From: Psychrobacter urativorans
GTDB lineage: Bacteria > Pseudomonadota > Gammaproteobacteria > Pseudomonadales > Moraxellaceae
DNA length: 64,000 bases
Direction: 5' to 3'
NCBI RefSeq assembly: GCF_904846675.1
Contig: NZ_CAJHBT010000009.1
Coordinates: 30,532 to 94,531, forward strand
Under the pieces are notes generated by a model. That model was given only the letters and a program-made list of their open reading frames with translations, did not search any database and was not told where the DNA came from. Within the stretch, counting starts at the first letter, position 1. Each line of letters begins with the position of its first letter. Below are positions 18,437 through 28,336 of the stretch, one piece after another. Both the position numbers and the translations under genes were made by a program.

Positions 18437-19300
18437 TTAGACTCCTACTTGCTGAGCCTGATTGCTTAACGCCACAAAGTCACTGACGCTTAGCGTTTCT
18501 GGACGGGCTTGTGGATCAATACCACAAGCAGCAAAATCATCTTCGCTGAGGGTTGGCAGTAAGGTTGATTTCTTGAAGATAGCACGTAGGGTCTTACGGC
18601 GATGATTGAAAGTCTCACGCACCACAAGGGCAAAGTACTCTTCATCTTCTGCGACCACTGGCTTGTTGATATGCGGCATCAGACGAAAGACTGCACTGGT
18701 AACTTTCGGCGGCGGATTGAACGCGCCTCTAGGCACCGTCAACAAATAATCAGTATCGCAATGATACTGCATAATAACTGATAGGCGCCCATAGATCTTG
18801 CTGCCCACATCAGCTGTAATACGCTCGACCACTTCTTTTTGCAGCATAAAATGCATGTCTTCGATGACATCGGCATAACTGAGCAAATGAAACAATATCG
18901 GGGTGGAGATATTGTAAGGTAGATTACCTACCACCCGCAGCTTACCGCGCTCGGGGCTATAAAACTCACGATAATCGACATGCATAGCATTAGCTTTGAC
19001 AATCGTAAAATTGGGATGGCTGTTGGCGCCGATACGAATACGCAAGCTATCGGCCAAATCACGATCCAGCTCAACTACAGTCATAGCATCAACTTCAGCC
19101 AGTAGCGGCTCAGTCAAAGCGCCCATACCGGGACCAATTTCTATCAGATTATCATCACGGTTTAGGCGAATACTATCAACAATTTGGCGGATAATGCTGC
19201 CGTCATGTAAGAAGTTTTGACCAAAGCGTTTTCGTGGTTGGTGTTTGGCTGTTCGCAAACTGGCAGCGAGTGTCTTAGCGTCAAACGAATTTATGGACAT
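18437..19300 (-). CDS. rsmA: 16S rRNA (adenine-1518/1519-N6)-dimethyltransferase
   Basis: RsmA (KsgA) dimethylates two adjacent adenines near the 3' end of 16S rRNA, a late 30S-assembly checkpoint. The 287-residue protein opens with the [11 protein letters not shown] motif. It carries the SAM-binding [16 protein letters not shown] (about residues 54-69) and the catalytic NLPYNIST motif (about 125-132). The C-terminal domain has [13 protein letters not shown]. It is transcribed between pdxA and apaH. The 156-bp spacer to pdxA contains an 8-bp stem (TATAGCCT/AGGCTATA, 19381-19416) without a T-run. Confidence 0.96.
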   Translation of the reverse strand: MSINSFDAKTLAASLRTAKHQPRKRFGQNFLHDGSIIRQIVDSIRLNRDDNLIEIGPGMGALTEPLLAEVDAMTVVELDRDLADSLRIRIGANSHPNFTIVKANAMHVDYREFYSPERGKLRVVGNLPYNISTPILFHLLSYADVIEDMHFMLQKEVVERITADVGSKIYGRLSVIMQYHCDTDYLLTVPRGAFNPPPKVTSAVFRLMPHINKPVVAEDEEYFALVVRETFNHRRKTLRAIFKKSTLLPTLSEDDFAACGIDPQARPETLSVSDFVALSNQAQQVGV

Positions 19301-19456
19301 AAAAAGTTCTTAATTATTATTAACGTTAAATTATACCACAGCTAATAATCAGGCTGTATTTAGCAATGGGATTAATTCTTTATAGCCTTTAATAAAAACC
19401 TGCTTAACAGGCTATAACTATTGATGACGCTAGATGCCTATTAATAATGGCAACTT

Positions 19457-20551
19457 TTATGCTGGCAGCAGTGCTTTATTGGCCATCTCATCGGCCATCA
19501 CTAAAGCTTGGTATAAGCTAGTAGCACTCGCACCGCCGCGACCTGCTAAATCAAGAGCCGTCCCATGATCGACTGAAGTACGAATATAAGGCAAACCTAA
19601 GGTTAAATTAACCGTATCACCGAAACCGTGAGACTTTAAGACCGGTAGACCTTGGTCATGGAACATGGCAATAACGCCATCACACTCGTTAAGATGCCTT
19701 GGTGTAAATAGTGTATCCGCTGGCATCGCCTCTGATATATCCGCCCCCGCTGCTATAAACTCCTGCAAGACCGGATTGATGATATCAATCTCTTCCATGC
19801 CTAAGTGCCCACCTTCGCCTGCATGCGGGTTAAGACCACAAACTAAAATGCGTGGATGCGTCAGACCAAACTTTGACTGCATATCATCCAGTACAATTTG
19901 TACCGTCTGCCGGACATTTTCTTTGGTAATAGCCGCAGGAACGTCTTTGAGGGCTAAATGGGTGGTTACTAACGCCACTTTCATCGCTTCATTAGCCAGC
20001 ATCATTACTACTTTATCACAGCCACTTTGCTGCATAAAAAACTCAGTATGACCGCTAAACATGGTGCCATTTAACAGCTTAATATCAGCATCAATCAGTG
20101 CCGATTTCTGTAATGGACCGGTGACAATAGCCGCTACTGTGTTACTTGCCGCTAGCTGATGCGCGACTTCTAACTGCTTAGCGACCATCGCTGAATTATT
20201 GATATCAATCTGTCCGGCAACGACCGGCGCTGGGCAAGGAATACTCAGTACTATAAAGGCGCTATTTGACGCATCGCTATTTACTTTATCGTTATTTAGT
20301 TTATCGCTATCACTATCATTGGCAGTGGTTAGCTCAGTAATGTCTTCGACAGTTTGCCACTGTGGACAGGTTGTTAATATACCTGCTGCCATTAATTTAT
20401 CCGCACGGTCTTGCAGAGCAATAGCATCCGCCGTTACCCAAATAGGCCGTGCAAAATCTTGTAACTTGCCTTCTTGTGCTAAAAGCAATACCACGTCCAT
20501 GCCAATGCCGGCAGGTTCGCCAGTAGTAATCAGTAACGGTAGTTTTTGCAT
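19457..20551 (-). CDS. pdxA: 4-hydroxythreonine-4-phosphate dehydrogenase
   Basis: PdxA oxidises 4-phosphohydroxy-threonine in pyridoxal-phosphate synthesis. Typical blocks are TTGEPAGIG at the front, GTMFSGHTEFF, NPHAGEGGHLG with a metal-binding His, MFHDQGLPVLK and the end GLPYIRTSVDHGTALDLAG. The enzyme is about 20-30 residues longer than usual because of a Ser/Asp/Asn-rich insert at about residues 76-97. That insert is encoded by degenerate 15-bp tandem units (see the repeat at 20259-20318). A strong ribosome site, AAGGATG, precedes the ATG. It leads the pdxA-rsmA-apaH group. Confidence 0.95.
   Translation of the reverse strand: MQKLPLLITTGEPAGIGMDVVLLLAQEGKLQDFARPIWVTADAIALQDRADKLMAAGILTTCPQWQTVEDITELTTANDSDSDKLNNDKVNSDASNSAFIVLSIPCPAPVVAGQIDINNSAMVAKQLEVAHQLAASNTVAAIVTGPLQKSALIDADIKLLNGTMFSGHTEFFMQQSGCDKVVMMLANEAMKVALVTTHLALKDVPAAITKENVRQTVQIVLDDMQSKFGLTHPRILVCGLNPHAGEGGHLGMEEIDIINPVLQEFIAAGADISEAMPADTLFTPRHLNECDGVIAMFHDQGLPVLKSHGFGDTVNLTLGLPYIRTSVDHGTALDLAGRGGASATSLYQALVMADEMANKALLPA
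20259..20318. repeat. Degenerate 15-bp tandem repeat (4 units) inside pdxA
   Basis: On the plus strand the units are GCGCTATTTGACGCA, TCGCTATTTACTTTA, TCGTTATTTAGTTTA and TCGCTATCACTATCA. Being 15 bp long they keep the pdxA frame, and on the minus strand they encode five-residue units such as SDSDK, LNNDK and VNSDA. They account for the low-complexity insert in the enzyme. Confidence 0.7.
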
Positions 20552-20800
20552 AATATAAACATCCTTATTAGTAGGGTAAATATCGGTTTTTATTGTGTTT
20601 TTTATTTAAATTTTAATTTTGTAATTCGTATCTGAATTGGTAATTCAAGCGCGTGAGCTGACTGATTGTTATACAGAAATTTGGCATAACAGAACTCAGA
20701 ACAGCCATAATGTGGTAGACTTCCGCTTCTGATTGTAGCATCAATCTACTAAAATTTAAGATACGTTTTAGTACACCAATCGTAGACAAACAACACATTC

Positions 20801-20829
20801 TTGACCGAAAATGATTACTTTTCTTATAT
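20801..20829 (+). promoter_or_regulatory. Predicted sigma-70 promoter of dnaB
   Basis: TTGACC (20801-20806) and TTATAT (20824-20829) are spaced 17 bp apart. Transcription would start about 45 bp before the dnaB ATG. The 332-bp pdxA-dnaB gap, with divergent genes, holds nothing else that I recognise. Confidence 0.5.
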
Positions 20830-20883
20830 TAAGTTTTGAATACCGACTTATAAAATACTGACTTATACATAAATTAGGCACTC

Positions 20884-22284
20884 ATGGCAGACACCGAAAA
20901 AACTGACGACTTACTCAATCAGCAACCACCGCATAATATTGATATCGAAAAAGCATTGTTGGCTTCTTTGATGAGTATTGAAGAAGCGTATGACAAGATT
21001 GCTGACATTGTCACCAATGACGACTTTTATGCCGGACGCCATCAGCATATTTTTGCAGCTATTGCCCACCTAGCAGCAGTAAACGAGCCGTATGATACGG
21101 TAATGGTTCATGATTGGCTTGAAGCTCAAAAACTGCTCAAAAGCGCTGGCGGTGACAGCTACTTAGCCGATATTTTAAGCCAAAGCCCTGCGACTCTATT
21201 TAACCTGACCGCCTATGCTCAGCGTGTGCGTGAGTTATCAACCTTACGCCAGCTAATCACCACTGGCAATGACATGCTGACTTTAGCTTATAACCCGAAA
21301 GACCAGTCAGTGAGTGATATTTTAGATAGCGTTGAGGCCAAAGTTTTTAGCATCAATGAGCAGCATAATAAGCGTGCTGAGCAGCGCGGGCCCGTTGGCA
21401 TCACCTCAGTATTGACCAACGTTATTGATAAGATTCAAGAGCTTAAATCTAACCCTGATGGCATGATTGGTCTACAAACCCCTTTTGCTGAGCTTAATAA
21501 TAAAACTCAAGGTCTACAAGCAGGCGATTTGGTTATTGTCGCGGCACGTCCTTCTATGGGTAAAACTACTTTTGCGATGAACTTGGCAGAAGGTATTTTA
21601 TTTAATGAAGACTTGCCGGTGGTGGTGTTTTCGATGGAGATGCCAGCGGAATCAATCGTCATGCGTCTATTGTCATCATGGGGCGCGATTAATCAAACCC
21701 ATCTGCGCTCAGGCCAAATGAATGAAGATGAATGGGCCAAGATGATGAACGCTATTCAACATTTGCAATCTAAGCAGCTATATATTGATGACAGTACCGC
21801 CCTACCACCATCAGAATTGCGTTCTCGTTGCCGCCGTATCGCCAAAAACCATGACGGTAAGTTAGGCGCTATCATTGTCGATTATCTACAATTAATGAAG
21901 GTTCCGGGTCTTGATACTAACCGTGTGGGAGAAATCTCGGAGATTTCACGTAGCCTTAAAGCCCTAGCGCGTGAGCTTGAATGCCCAGTGATTGCGCTAT
22001 CGCAGCTTAACCGTAGCTTGGAGAACCGTCCGAATAAGCGTCCTATTATGTCAGATTTGCGTGAGTCTGGTGCCATCGAGCAGGATGCCGATTTGATTAT
22101 GTTTATCTACCGCGACGAAGTTTATAATGAAAACTCAGACCACAAAGGCATCGCTGAAATTATTATAGGTAAGCAGCGTAATGGTCCTATCGGCACCTTA
22201 CGCTTGGCTTTTGAAGGACAGTTTACGCGCTTTACTAACTTAACCCCTGAATATTATCAAGGCGCTAGTTTTGATGATGAGTAA
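20884..22284 (+). CDS. dnaB: Replicative DNA helicase
   Basis: DnaB is the hexameric 5'-3' helicase that unwinds DNA at the replication fork. The N-terminal domain starts PPHNIDIEKALLASLM. The RecA-like domain has Walker A ARPSMGKTT (about residues 219-227), FSMEMPAE, Walker B IIVDYLQLM and the R-finger region SDLRESGAIEQDAD. At 466 residues it is a normal length, with no intein. It is followed by alr with a 180-bp spacer, a common gamma-proteobacterial linkage. Confidence 0.97.
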   Translation: MADTEKTDDLLNQQPPHNIDIEKALLASLMSIEEAYDKIADIVTNDDFYAGRHQHIFAAIAHLAAVNEPYDTVMVHDWLEAQKLLKSAGGDSYLADILSQSPATLFNLTAYAQRVRELSTLRQLITTGNDMLTLAYNPKDQSVSDILDSVEAKVFSINEQHNKRAEQRGPVGITSVLTNVIDKIQELKSNPDGMIGLQTPFAELNNKTQGLQAGDLVIVAARPSMGKTTFAMNLAEGILFNEDLPVVVFSMEMPAESIVMRLLSSWGAINQTHLRSGQMNEDEWAKMMNAIQHLQSKQLYIDDSTALPPSELRSRCRRIAKNHDGKLGAIIVDYLQLMKVPGLDTNRVGEISEISRSLKALARELECPVIALSQLNRSLENRPNKRPIMSDLRESGAIEQDADLIMFIYRDEVYNENSDHKGIAEIIIGKQRNGPIGTLRLAFEGQFTRFTNLTPEYYQGASFDDE

Positions 22285-22465
22285 TGCTCACTGATGACCG
22301 ACCTTTAACGAAGCATTTTAAGTTTAATAAAGTACTCAAAGCATATTTCATCAAGCATTTAAGAACGCAATTAATAAGAAGCTGCTCCTGATAGTAAATC
22401 GCTGTTAACGAGAATAGCTTTGACTCATCAAGAGCTCTACCACCCTGCCAACCAAGAAGTCAACT

Positions 22466-23572
22466 ATGCGCACCGCTACGATTACCATCCATCCTGCCGC
22501 TATCACTCATAATTTAAATCAAGTCAAACAACGCGCTCCTAACGCCAAAGTTTTGGCCATGGTCAAGGCCAACGCCTATGGTCATGGGGTCAAGGCTGTC
22601 CTGCCAGCATTGCAGCAAGCAGATGGGCTGGGTGTTGCTACTTTTTCTGAAGCGTTGGAGGCAAGGCAATTGGGTTGGGATAAAATAATTGGCTTAATTG
22701 AAGGGGTGTTTTGCGCTGATGAGTGGCAACAGGCTATCGACTATGATTGTAGCTGCGTGATTCACCATGCACCGCAGCTACAATGGGCGCTTGATAATAT
22801 ACCAAAGGTAGATAGCCCAACGCGGCAGGTATGGCTAAAATACAATACTGGCATGAACCGTCTGGGTTTTGATGATAATACTATCGTACCAGTAGCGGAA
22901 CAATTACATGCTGCAGGTTATCAGCTGATTCTAACCACTCATTTTGCTAATGCTAATGACCGTGACCATCCCTTAAATACTGTCCAAATACAGCGTTTCT
23001 CTAGCATGCTAAAGATATTGCAAGAGACTGTCTATTCTGATATTAAAGGCTCACTATGTAATTCGGCCGGTATTGTCAATTTTACTGACTACCATTACGA
23101 TTGGGTACGCCCCGGCATTATGTTATATGGCAGCTCGCCAGTTAATTATAAATGTGCTACTGACTTAGACTTACAACCAGCAATGGATTTTAGCGCACAA
23201 ATCATAGCCTTGCAGACGCTTAACGTGGGCGACGCTATCGGCTATGGCAGCCGCTGGACTGCTCCTAAAGAGACTAGGATTGCCCTCATCAGTATCGGCT
23301 ATGGTGATGGCTATCCGCGCCTATTCAATGAAGGCGCTTATGTTTGCCTCATCGATGAAGCAAGTGAGCAAAGCTTTATATGCCCTATCCGCGGCCAAGT
23401 GGCAATGGATATGATTGTCATTGATGTGAGTGATGTTCCTACAGATATTGCCCTAAATAGTAAAGTGATCCTGTGGGGCACTATGCCGCACGTTGACGAA
23501 GTAGCTGCCCATGCCGGTACTATTGGCTATGAGCTACTGTGCCGATTGAGCGCTCGTCCAAAACGTATCTAA
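22466..23572 (+). CDS. alr: Alanine racemase
   Basis: Alr interconverts L- and D-alanine and supplies D-alanine for peptidoglycan. The PLP lysine lies in AMVKANAYGHG (about residues 31-41). The catalytic tyrosine of the other face lies in the SIGYGDGYPR motif (about 270). Other family blocks are KYNTGMNRLGF, NSAGI and VRPGIMLYG. At 368 residues the length is standard. It sits downstream of dnaB, as in many relatives. Confidence 0.96.
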   Translation: MRTATITIHPAAITHNLNQVKQRAPNAKVLAMVKANAYGHGVKAVLPALQQADGLGVATFSEALEARQLGWDKIIGLIEGVFCADEWQQAIDYDCSCVIHHAPQLQWALDNIPKVDSPTRQVWLKYNTGMNRLGFDDNTIVPVAEQLHAAGYQLILTTHFANANDRDHPLNTVQIQRFSSMLKILQETVYSDIKGSLCNSAGIVNFTDYHYDWVRPGIMLYGSSPVNYKCATDLDLQPAMDFSAQIIALQTLNVGDAIGYGSRWTAPKETRIALISIGYGDGYPRLFNEGAYVCLIDEASEQSFICPIRGQVAMDMIVIDVSDVPTDIALNSKVILWGTMPHVDEVAAHAGTIGYELLCRLSARPKRI

Positions 23573-23646
23573 GTTTAGTTGCCACGCTTAGTTGCAACCA
23601 TCCTTTAAGTGGTCGAGAGCTATATTTATTTTGGTGCAATCTGACG

Positions 23647-23674
23647 TTTACATTGCTCGTAATTGCGCTATACT
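23647..23674 (+). promoter_or_regulatory. Predicted sigma-70 promoter of argF
   Basis: TTTACA (23647-23652) and TATACT (23669-23674) are spaced 16 bp apart. This leaves a leader of about 100 nt before argF. No arginine-repressor box was identified by eye. Confidence 0.5.
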
Positions 23675-23779
23675 AAAAGTTTGTTGTCACCACGGCATGG
23701 CTATTTAGACATGAGCGTTCCACCCTGCCACTGACGGCTGATAACGTTTCGTTTATTTTGCTTGCCTGCTAGGATTGCT

Positions 23780-24703
23780 ATGAGTTTGCGCCATTTTTTA
23801 ACCTTATCTGATTTAACCAAACAAGAACTAGAAAATCTTATCAAACGCGCTAGCGAATTGCGTAAAATGCAGCATGCCGGCGAGGTTTATCAGCCCTTTG
23901 TTGGCCGTACGCTGGGTATGATTTTTGAAAAATCATCAACTCGTACCCGTATCTCTTTCGAGACTGGCATGGGCCAATTTGGTGGTAGCGCTATATTTTT
24001 ATCGCCAAATGACACTCAGCTTGGTCGCGGTGAGCCGCTTGAGGACTCAGCTCGAGTTATCTCTAGCATGGTTGACATTATTATGATTCGCACCTTTGGC
24101 CACGAAAAAGTTGAAACCTTTGCAGAATATTCCAACGTACCCATTATCAATGCCTTAACTGATGAATTTCACCCTTGCCAGCTGCTTGCTGATATGCAAA
24201 CCTATTATGAGCATCGCGGTAGTATCGAAAATAAGATTGTCACTTGGGTTGGTGACGGCAATAATATGTGCGCATCTTACATGCAAGCTGCCAATCAATT
24301 TGGCTTCCAATTACGCGTGGCTGCCCCTTATGGCTTTGAGCCTGATCCAAAACTAATGGAGCATTTCTCTCATTGCGTGAGCTTGGTCCCAGATGTACAA
24401 GAGGCGGCAAAAGACTCAAATCTTATCGTTACCGACGTTTGGGCCAGTATGGGTCAAGAGTCCGAACAGAGCACCCGTGCGCGCCGATTTGCACCTTATC
24501 AAGTCACGCCGTCATTACTAGACAAAGCTGATCCAGAAGTGGTGTTTATGCATTGCTTGCCAGCCCATCGCGGCGAAGAGATCTCCCATGACATGCTTGA
24601 TGATCCACGCTCGGTAGTTTGGGATGAAGCCGAGAACCGTCTACATGCGCAAAAAGCCTTAATGGAGTTTTTATTAAAAGATAAGATTAAATTGCCTACC
24701 TAA
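23780..24703 (+). CDS. argF: Ornithine carbamoyltransferase
   Basis: This enzyme joins carbamoyl phosphate to ornithine to give citrulline in arginine synthesis. The carbamoyl-phosphate site [10 protein letters not shown] (about residues 52-61), [11 protein letters not shown], the ornithine-binding SMG loop (VWASMGQE) and the catalytic [10 protein letters not shown] are all present. ATG 23780 is preferred over the in-frame TTG 23762, because AGGA lies five bases before it and the protein then begins [13 protein letters not shown] as usual (307 aa). It is a single-gene unit with its own predicted promoter and terminator. Confidence 0.95.
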   Translation: MSLRHFLTLSDLTKQELENLIKRASELRKMQHAGEVYQPFVGRTLGMIFEKSSTRTRISFETGMGQFGGSAIFLSPNDTQLGRGEPLEDSARVISSMVDIIMIRTFGHEKVETFAEYSNVPIINALTDEFHPCQLLADMQTYYEHRGSIENKIVTWVGDGNNMCASYMQAANQFGFQLRVAAPYGFEPDPKLMEHFSHCVSLVPDVQEAAKDSNLIVTDVWASMGQESEQSTRARRFAPYQVTPSLLDKADPEVVFMHCLPAHRGEEISHDMLDDPRSVVWDEAENRLHAQKALMEFLLKDKIKLPT

Positions 24704-24743
24704 AGATATTGTGAAAACACTATTATTCTAAAATAATAGCGTC

Positions 24744-24778
24744 AAAAAGGCAGATTACTTATGTAATCTGCCTTTTTT
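24744..24778. terminator. Bidirectional terminator between argF and rpiA
   Basis: The stem AAAAAGGCAGATTAC pairs with GTAATCTGCCTTTTT around a four-base loop. Both an A-run and a T-run are present, so it can end both convergent genes. Confidence 0.9.
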
Positions 24779-24818
24779 ATTGTTTAAATATCTTGCAGTT
24801 TAGATTATTAATAAAAAA

Positions 24819-25478
24819 TTAACGCGCTAGAGTATCAACCCCAGCAATACTGGCTTTTAATAAAATATCCGCTTGGTTAGCCGCAAAGATCCCATTACAG
24901 ACTACGCCAACAATATTATTTAATTGTTGCTCAAGCTCAAGTGGATTGCTAACATCCAAATCATAAGTATCCAAAATAACATTGCCATAATCGGTGACAA
25001 AGCCTTCACGATAGACCGGTTCGCCGCCCAACTGTGCTAATTGGCGCGCCACATAAGAGCGTGCTTGTGGTAACACCTCAATAGGTACTGGGAATTTGCG
25101 CCCAAGGAGCTCAACCATTTTGCTGTCATCGACCATACATATAAATTTATTAGAAGCCGCAGCAACGATTTTTTCACGAGTGAGTGCCCCGCCGCCGCCT
25201 TTAATCAATTGCAGATTTGCATTCACTTCATCCGCGCCATCAATATAAACATCCAGTGTACCCGCAAAGTTTAAATCGACTATCTCTATTCCAAGGGCGC
25301 GAAGCTTATCTTCAGTGACTTGTGAGCTGGCAACTGCACCGGCAAGCCTGAGGCTGGGCAATAACTCAATTAGGCAGTTCACGGTACTGCCCGTTCCTAC
25401 GCCTAGTATCATATCGTCTTCGATATAACGTAATGCGGCCTTGGCAGCGGCTTGCTTTTGTGCGTGCTGATCGCTCAT
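24819..25478 (-). CDS. rpiA: Ribose-5-phosphate isomerase A
   Basis: RpiA interconverts ribose-5-phosphate and ribulose-5-phosphate in the pentose-phosphate pathway. Signature blocks are [13 protein letters not shown] (about residues 28-40), [11 protein letters not shown] and [11 protein letters not shown]. The 219-residue length is normal. The open frame extends further upstream, but ATG at 25478 is the start because AAGGA lies just ahead and the family N-terminus then fits. The 353-bp gap to ilvA on the other side holds promoter-like AT-rich sequence (TATAAT on the minus strand, 25534-25539) and nothing else recognised. Confidence 0.96.
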   Translation of the reverse strand: MSDQHAQKQAAAKAALRYIEDDMILGVGTGSTVNCLIELLPSLRLAGAVASSQVTEDKLRALGIEIVDLNFAGTLDVYIDGADEVNANLQLIKGGGGALTREKIVAAASNKFICMVDDSKMVELLGRKFPVPIEVLPQARSYVARQLAQLGGEPVYREGFVTDYGNVILDTYDLDVSNPLELEQQLNNIVGVVCNGIFAANQADILLKASIAGVDTLAR

Positions 25479-25831
25479 TATAAATCCTTGGCAAGGTAAA
25501 CTTATCACTATAAAAGAGGTAAAATGCGTGGCTATTATAACTGATATCGCTAACCGCTGGCTATGACGGATGTCAGCGTGATGCTGATTTTAATTGAGAC
25601 ACTGTTTGGTTGCCATATAGTTATTATTTAGGCACTATTTAGTCGCTATTTAAACTCTATTTATAAGTAACTTTTATTACAAAGCAAGCTATAAAGCAGA
25701 TTACCCAGCGCAAATGATATTAAATATTGCATTTGCGTCTTGCAAGATGCCAAAAATCAGCATAGGCTAATCTATTTCACTTTTATACTCATTCATTATC
25801 TGTTTATTAATTACTTATATTAGGAGTCATT

Positions 25832-27385
25832 ATGCTGTCACACTGGGTACGAGCCATTTTGCAAGCCACCGTTTATGACGTCGCCATTCAAACCCCACTT
25901 GAGCCTGCACCCAAACTGACCCAGCGTTTTGCTAATGATATTCGTCTTAAGCGCGAAGACTTGCAACCGGTTTTTTCGTTTAAATTACGCGGGGCTTATA
26001 ACCGTATCAGTCAATTAAGCGACGAACAAAAGGCGCATGGTGTTATCTGTGCCTCCGCCGGCAATCACGCGCAAGGCGTGGCTTATTCTGCACGGAAACT
26101 GTCTTTAAAGAACGTTATCGTCATGCCGACCACCACGCCTGATATTAAAGTTGATGCCGTCAAGGCCTTAGGCGGCAATGTCGATTTGCATGGCGATAGC
26201 TTTGATGAGGCCAACCGCTACGCCATCGACCGCGCTGAGCGTGAAGGTTTAACCTTTATTCCGCCATACGACGATGAGCTGGTCATCGCCGGCCAAGGTA
26301 CCATTGGACTTGAGCTGACCCAGCAATGGCGCAATATGGATTATGTCTTCGTGGCAGTAGGCGGCGGCGGTCTTATCTCAGGCATTGCCGCATTCCTAGG
26401 CGAAGTGGCGCCTCACGTGAAAGTCATCGCAGTAGAAGCTGAGCAATCTGCCTGTCTACAAGCGGCTCTTAAAGCTGGCGAGCGGGTAAAACTGGAACAA
26501 GTCGGCTTGTTCGTTGATGGAGTGGCCGTAGCACAAATTGGCGAGTTACCGTTTGACGTTATCCGTACCCGAAAAAGCGATCACTCAGGACCTATTGTCG
26601 AGCCGGAAGTGATTACTTGTACCAATGATGAAGTCTGCGCCGCTATCAAAGATGTGTTTGAAGAAAATCGCAGTATCGTTGAGCCAGCTGGGGCGCTATC
26701 TGTTGCTGGTATGAAAAAATATATCAAAGCCAATAATCTACAAGATAAAAATTGCGTCGGCATCATTTGTGGCGCTAATATGAACTTTGACCGCTTGCGT
26801 TATATCGCTGAACGTACTGAGATTGGCGAGAAAAAAGAAGCTATCTTTGCAGTGACTATTCCTGAAAAGACGGGGGCATTCTTAGACTTCTGCCGTAGCC
26901 TACACGGCCGTAATATCACCGAATTTAACTACCGTGCAGACAACCAACTATCACCAGATTCGATGGATCCTGCGGCTATCTTTGTTGGTATTGCCTTAAA
27001 AGAAGGCGATAAAGAGCGTCAAACGATTAGCAAGCAATTAGCAGCAGATGGCTATCCGGCACATGATTTAACCGAGGATGATATCGCCAAATCTCATATT
27101 CGTCATTTGATTGGTGGTCATGCTCATGTAGAAAACGAGCAATTATTAAAAATAACTTTCCCTGAAAGACCGGGTGCGCTATTAACCTTTTTAGAGAAAT
27201 TGGGCGATGACTTCAATATTACCCTGTTCCATTATCGCAATCATGGCGCTGCTGAAGGTCGAGTATTGGTAGGTCTACAAGCCTCTGAGAGCAATTCACG
27301 CCTGCTACAAGATGCGCTACTCGATATCGGCTATGAGTGTACGACTATCAATGACAATATTGGTTATCAGTTTTTTTTAAAGTAG
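25832..27385 (+). CDS. ilvA: Threonine ammonia-lyase, biosynthetic
   Basis: IlvA deaminates threonine to 2-oxobutanoate, the first committed step to isoleucine. The PLP lysine is in SFKLRGAYNR (about residues 49-58). Further marks are ASAGNHAQG, the phosphate loop VGGGGLISG and two C-terminal ACT-like domains (about 335-500). The ACT-like domains identify the biosynthetic, feedback-regulated form (517 aa). A strong TAGGAG site precedes the ATG. No leader peptide rich in branched-chain residues was found upstream. Confidence 0.96.
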   Translation: MLSHWVRAILQATVYDVAIQTPLEPAPKLTQRFANDIRLKREDLQPVFSFKLRGAYNRISQLSDEQKAHGVICASAGNHAQGVAYSARKLSLKNVIVMPTTTPDIKVDAVKALGGNVDLHGDSFDEANRYAIDRAEREGLTFIPPYDDELVIAGQGTIGLELTQQWRNMDYVFVAVGGGGLISGIAAFLGEVAPHVKVIAVEAEQSACLQAALKAGERVKLEQVGLFVDGVAVAQIGELPFDVIRTRKSDHSGPIVEPEVITCTNDEVCAAIKDVFEENRSIVEPAGALSVAGMKKYIKANNLQDKNCVGIICGANMNFDRLRYIAERTEIGEKKEAIFAVTIPEKTGAFLDFCRSLHGRNITEFNYRADNQLSPDSMDPAAIFVGIALKEGDKERQTISKQLAADGYPAHDLTEDDIAKSHIRHLIGGHAHVENEQLLKITFPERPGALLTFLEKLGDDFNITLFHYRNHGAAEGRVLVGLQASESNSRLLQDALLDIGYECTTINDNIGYQFFLK

Positions 27386-27411
27386 TAATAGATTTAATAG
27401 GCTTGTAAAGC

Positions 27412-27548
27412 TTCACCTGTGATGGTGAGAGCGCTGTTCACAAATGACGTCATGTGCAGAAGCAACCTATTTCGTACAACATTATCCTAATACCAAAATG
27501 GATGGCAATAATGACGGTATTCCTTGTGAACAGCAGTGGTGCAAGTAA
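27412..27548 (+). pseudogene. Excalibur (calcium-binding) domain remnant
   Basis: Directly after ilvA, one frame (27412-27432) reads FTCDGE and the next (27429-27548) reads RCSQMTSCAEATYFVQHY, then NTKMDGNNDGIPCEQQWCK and a stop. This is the excalibur domain, with a DxDxDGxxCE-like calcium loop and paired cysteines, as found at the C-terminus of certain cold-shock-domain membrane proteins. A one-base shift splits the conserved CDGR-HCSQM junction, and no N-terminal part exists in the 26 bp after ilvA. A 34-residue open frame from ATG 27444 remains, but it is probably not a gene. Confidence 0.6.
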
Positions 27549-27665
27549 CTCATGGCAGTACAAAGAAATATGCGATTTATTCAATGTTTTGATAGTGCAC
27601 CGCTCTTTTAATTGATAAAAAAACCACCATTATTGTCTTACGTTATTGATATCAGTGAGTTTTTA

Positions 27666-28106
27666 ATGAGTAAACATAATAAGAATCACAATCAGCCTAG
27701 TCACAGTCAACCTAATGCCGTGCGTATGCGCATTGATAAATGGCTGTGGGCCGCGCGTTTTTATCGCACCCGCACCCTTGCTAAAGAAGCCATCGAAAGT
27801 GGACGTGTGCATTATGCGGGCAGTCGCGTCAAGACCAGTAAAGAGGTCGCTATTGGCGATGAGCTTAACATTAGGCAAGGCTCCGCCACTGCTATGACTG
27901 AAAAAACCGTCATCGTCGAGGCACTGACCCTCCAGCGCGGCAATGCCAGTGCCGCTCAAGTGCTCTATACAGAGACTGATGATAGCATTGAGCGTCGCGC
28001 TTATCATAGCGAGCAGCGTAAACTCGCCAATCTTGCCCGTCCTGATAATAAGCCCAATAAGAAAGAGCGTCGTGATTTGCAGCGTTTCAAAAGCAATCAG
28101 GATTAA
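27666..28106 (+). CDS. hslR: S4-domain RNA-binding heat-shock protein 15
   Basis: HslR (Hsp15) binds stalled 50S subunits that still carry peptidyl-tRNA and helps recycle them. After a His/Asn-rich start, the S4 domain runs MRIDKWLWAARFYRTRTLAKE to VHYAGSRVKTSKEVAIGDEL (about residues 21-75). A basic tail with KKERRDLQRF follows. ATG 27666 is chosen; the longer frame from TTG 27612 would add 18 residues not typical of the family. At 146 residues the length is slightly above E. coli HslR (133). Confidence 0.88.
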   Translation: MSKHNKNHNQPSHSQPNAVRMRIDKWLWAARFYRTRTLAKEAIESGRVHYAGSRVKTSKEVAIGDELNIRQGSATAMTEKTVIVEALTLQRGNASAAQVLYTETDDSIERRAYHSEQRKLANLARPDNKPNKKERRDLQRFKSNQD

Positions 28107-28336
28107 AGAAAAAGAAGAGTTTATCTAAATATTAGGTAAGCTCAGTATTAGTGGTAAGCTAGACAACAGGATCAATTCAATGAATGACCCTGTTATTTGG
28201 TTTAGACTCTTGCCAAGCACCTTATTAACCGTTACGCTGAGAGCTGATTTACTTAACTACTTGCATGCTAATAAGCCGCACTATCAGTGCTGGTTTCTTA
28301 TGGCATGTTTTTTTTGCTGTCATGAAAGGTCATACT

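Noticed and set aside
20613..20798. 61-codon minus-strand frame upstream of pdxA
   Set aside because: No start signal or domain; it spans the divergent promoter region of pdxA and dnaB.
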